Below are positions 6,284 through 6,326 of a DNA stretch of 6,326 bases, piece by piece. Each line of letters opens with the position of its first letter. Position 1 is the first letter of the stretch. The DNA is from Helicobacteraceae bacterium (GTDB lineage: Bacteria; Campylobacterota; Campylobacteria; Campylobacterales; SZUA-545). Under the pieces are notes generated by a model. The model was given only the letters and a program-made list of their open reading frames with translations, had not been told where the DNA came from and ran no database searches. The stretch covers positions 1 to 6,326 of the forward strand of contig JAITEA010000128.1 in NCBI GenBank assembly GCA_031282285.1, read 5' to 3'. The translations under genes were made by a program, and so were the position numbers.

Positions 6284-6326
6284 ATTGAGGGGGGTTTGCA
6301 CGCAAGCGCCGCTTCCGTTATCCCCG

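Larger units (their letters stand above)
6175..6326. repeat. C/G-run repeat region after the sugar operon, cut by the window edge
   Basis: No gene is visible here. A unit made of a G-run, TTGCAC, AGCG and then GTTATCCCC occurs twice: G-run to 6196, 6202-6207, 6216-6219, 6220-6228; and again at 6289-6294, 6296-6301, 6305-6308, 6317-6325. The related AATAATCCCCCC (6175-6186) covers the mutase stop codon. A 10-base direct repeat GCGCCGCTTC (6249-6258 and 6306-6315) is each time followed by GT and a C-run. This looks like a small dispersed or tandem non-coding repeat family, possibly continuing to the right. A copy elsewhere in the genome would be needed to define its ends. Confidence 0.55.

Noticed and set aside
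6180..6326. CRISPR array or tRNA at the right end
   Set aside because: The repeats are imperfect, of unequal length and spacing and dominated by C/G runs, and there is no cloverleaf pattern.

Overview
The window most likely comes from a Campylobacterota (epsilonproteobacterial) genome with unusually high GC for that group. The reasons are the Rieske and cytochrome b sequences (an -xWDPLPSV- type Rieske linker, menaquinol-type cluster surroundings) and the mnmG-petA-petB order, which resembles the gidA-pet neighbourhood of Campylobacter as I remember it. The octamer GCGATCGC recurs at least six times across coding and non-coding DNA. I cannot name the genus from the sequence.

Layout. Minus strand, read right to left: mnmG (2772-889), a 101-base gap with short palindromes, petA (787-263), then the first 84 codons of petB (252-1), which runs off the left edge. 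Plus strand: a 47-base divergent promoter region (2773-2819), a 77-residue protein I do not recognise (2820-3053), a membrane-bound nucleotide-sugar 4,6-dehydratase of the PglF/WbpM type (3050-4849), and a phosphomannomutase/phosphoglucomutase (4827-6179). The three plus-strand genes overlap end to end (4 and 23 bases), so they look like one translationally coupled operon. The right end (6180-6326) has no gene. It holds C/G-run repeats, including a 12-C homopolymer, and the last repeat copy is cut by the window edge.

How the genes work together. The leftward set joins a tRNA wobble-uridine modification enzyme (MnmG) to two subunits of the cytochrome bc1 complex (Rieske protein and cytochrome b); a cytochrome c subunit gene would be expected beyond the left edge. 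The rightward set makes sugar precursors for surface glycans or protein glycosylation. The dehydratase should convert UDP-GlcNAc to the 4-keto-6-deoxy sugar, and the mutase should interconvert hexose 6- and 1-phosphates for GDP-mannose or UDP-glucose synthesis.

I found no evidence of a wholly new multi-gene system. The items most worth a second look are the C-tract repeat region at the right end, the small uncharacterised protein coupled to the dehydratase, the back-to-back promoters that would make the mnmG mRNA almost leaderless, and the Rieske cluster lacking its usual Ser/Tyr hydrogen-bond donors.
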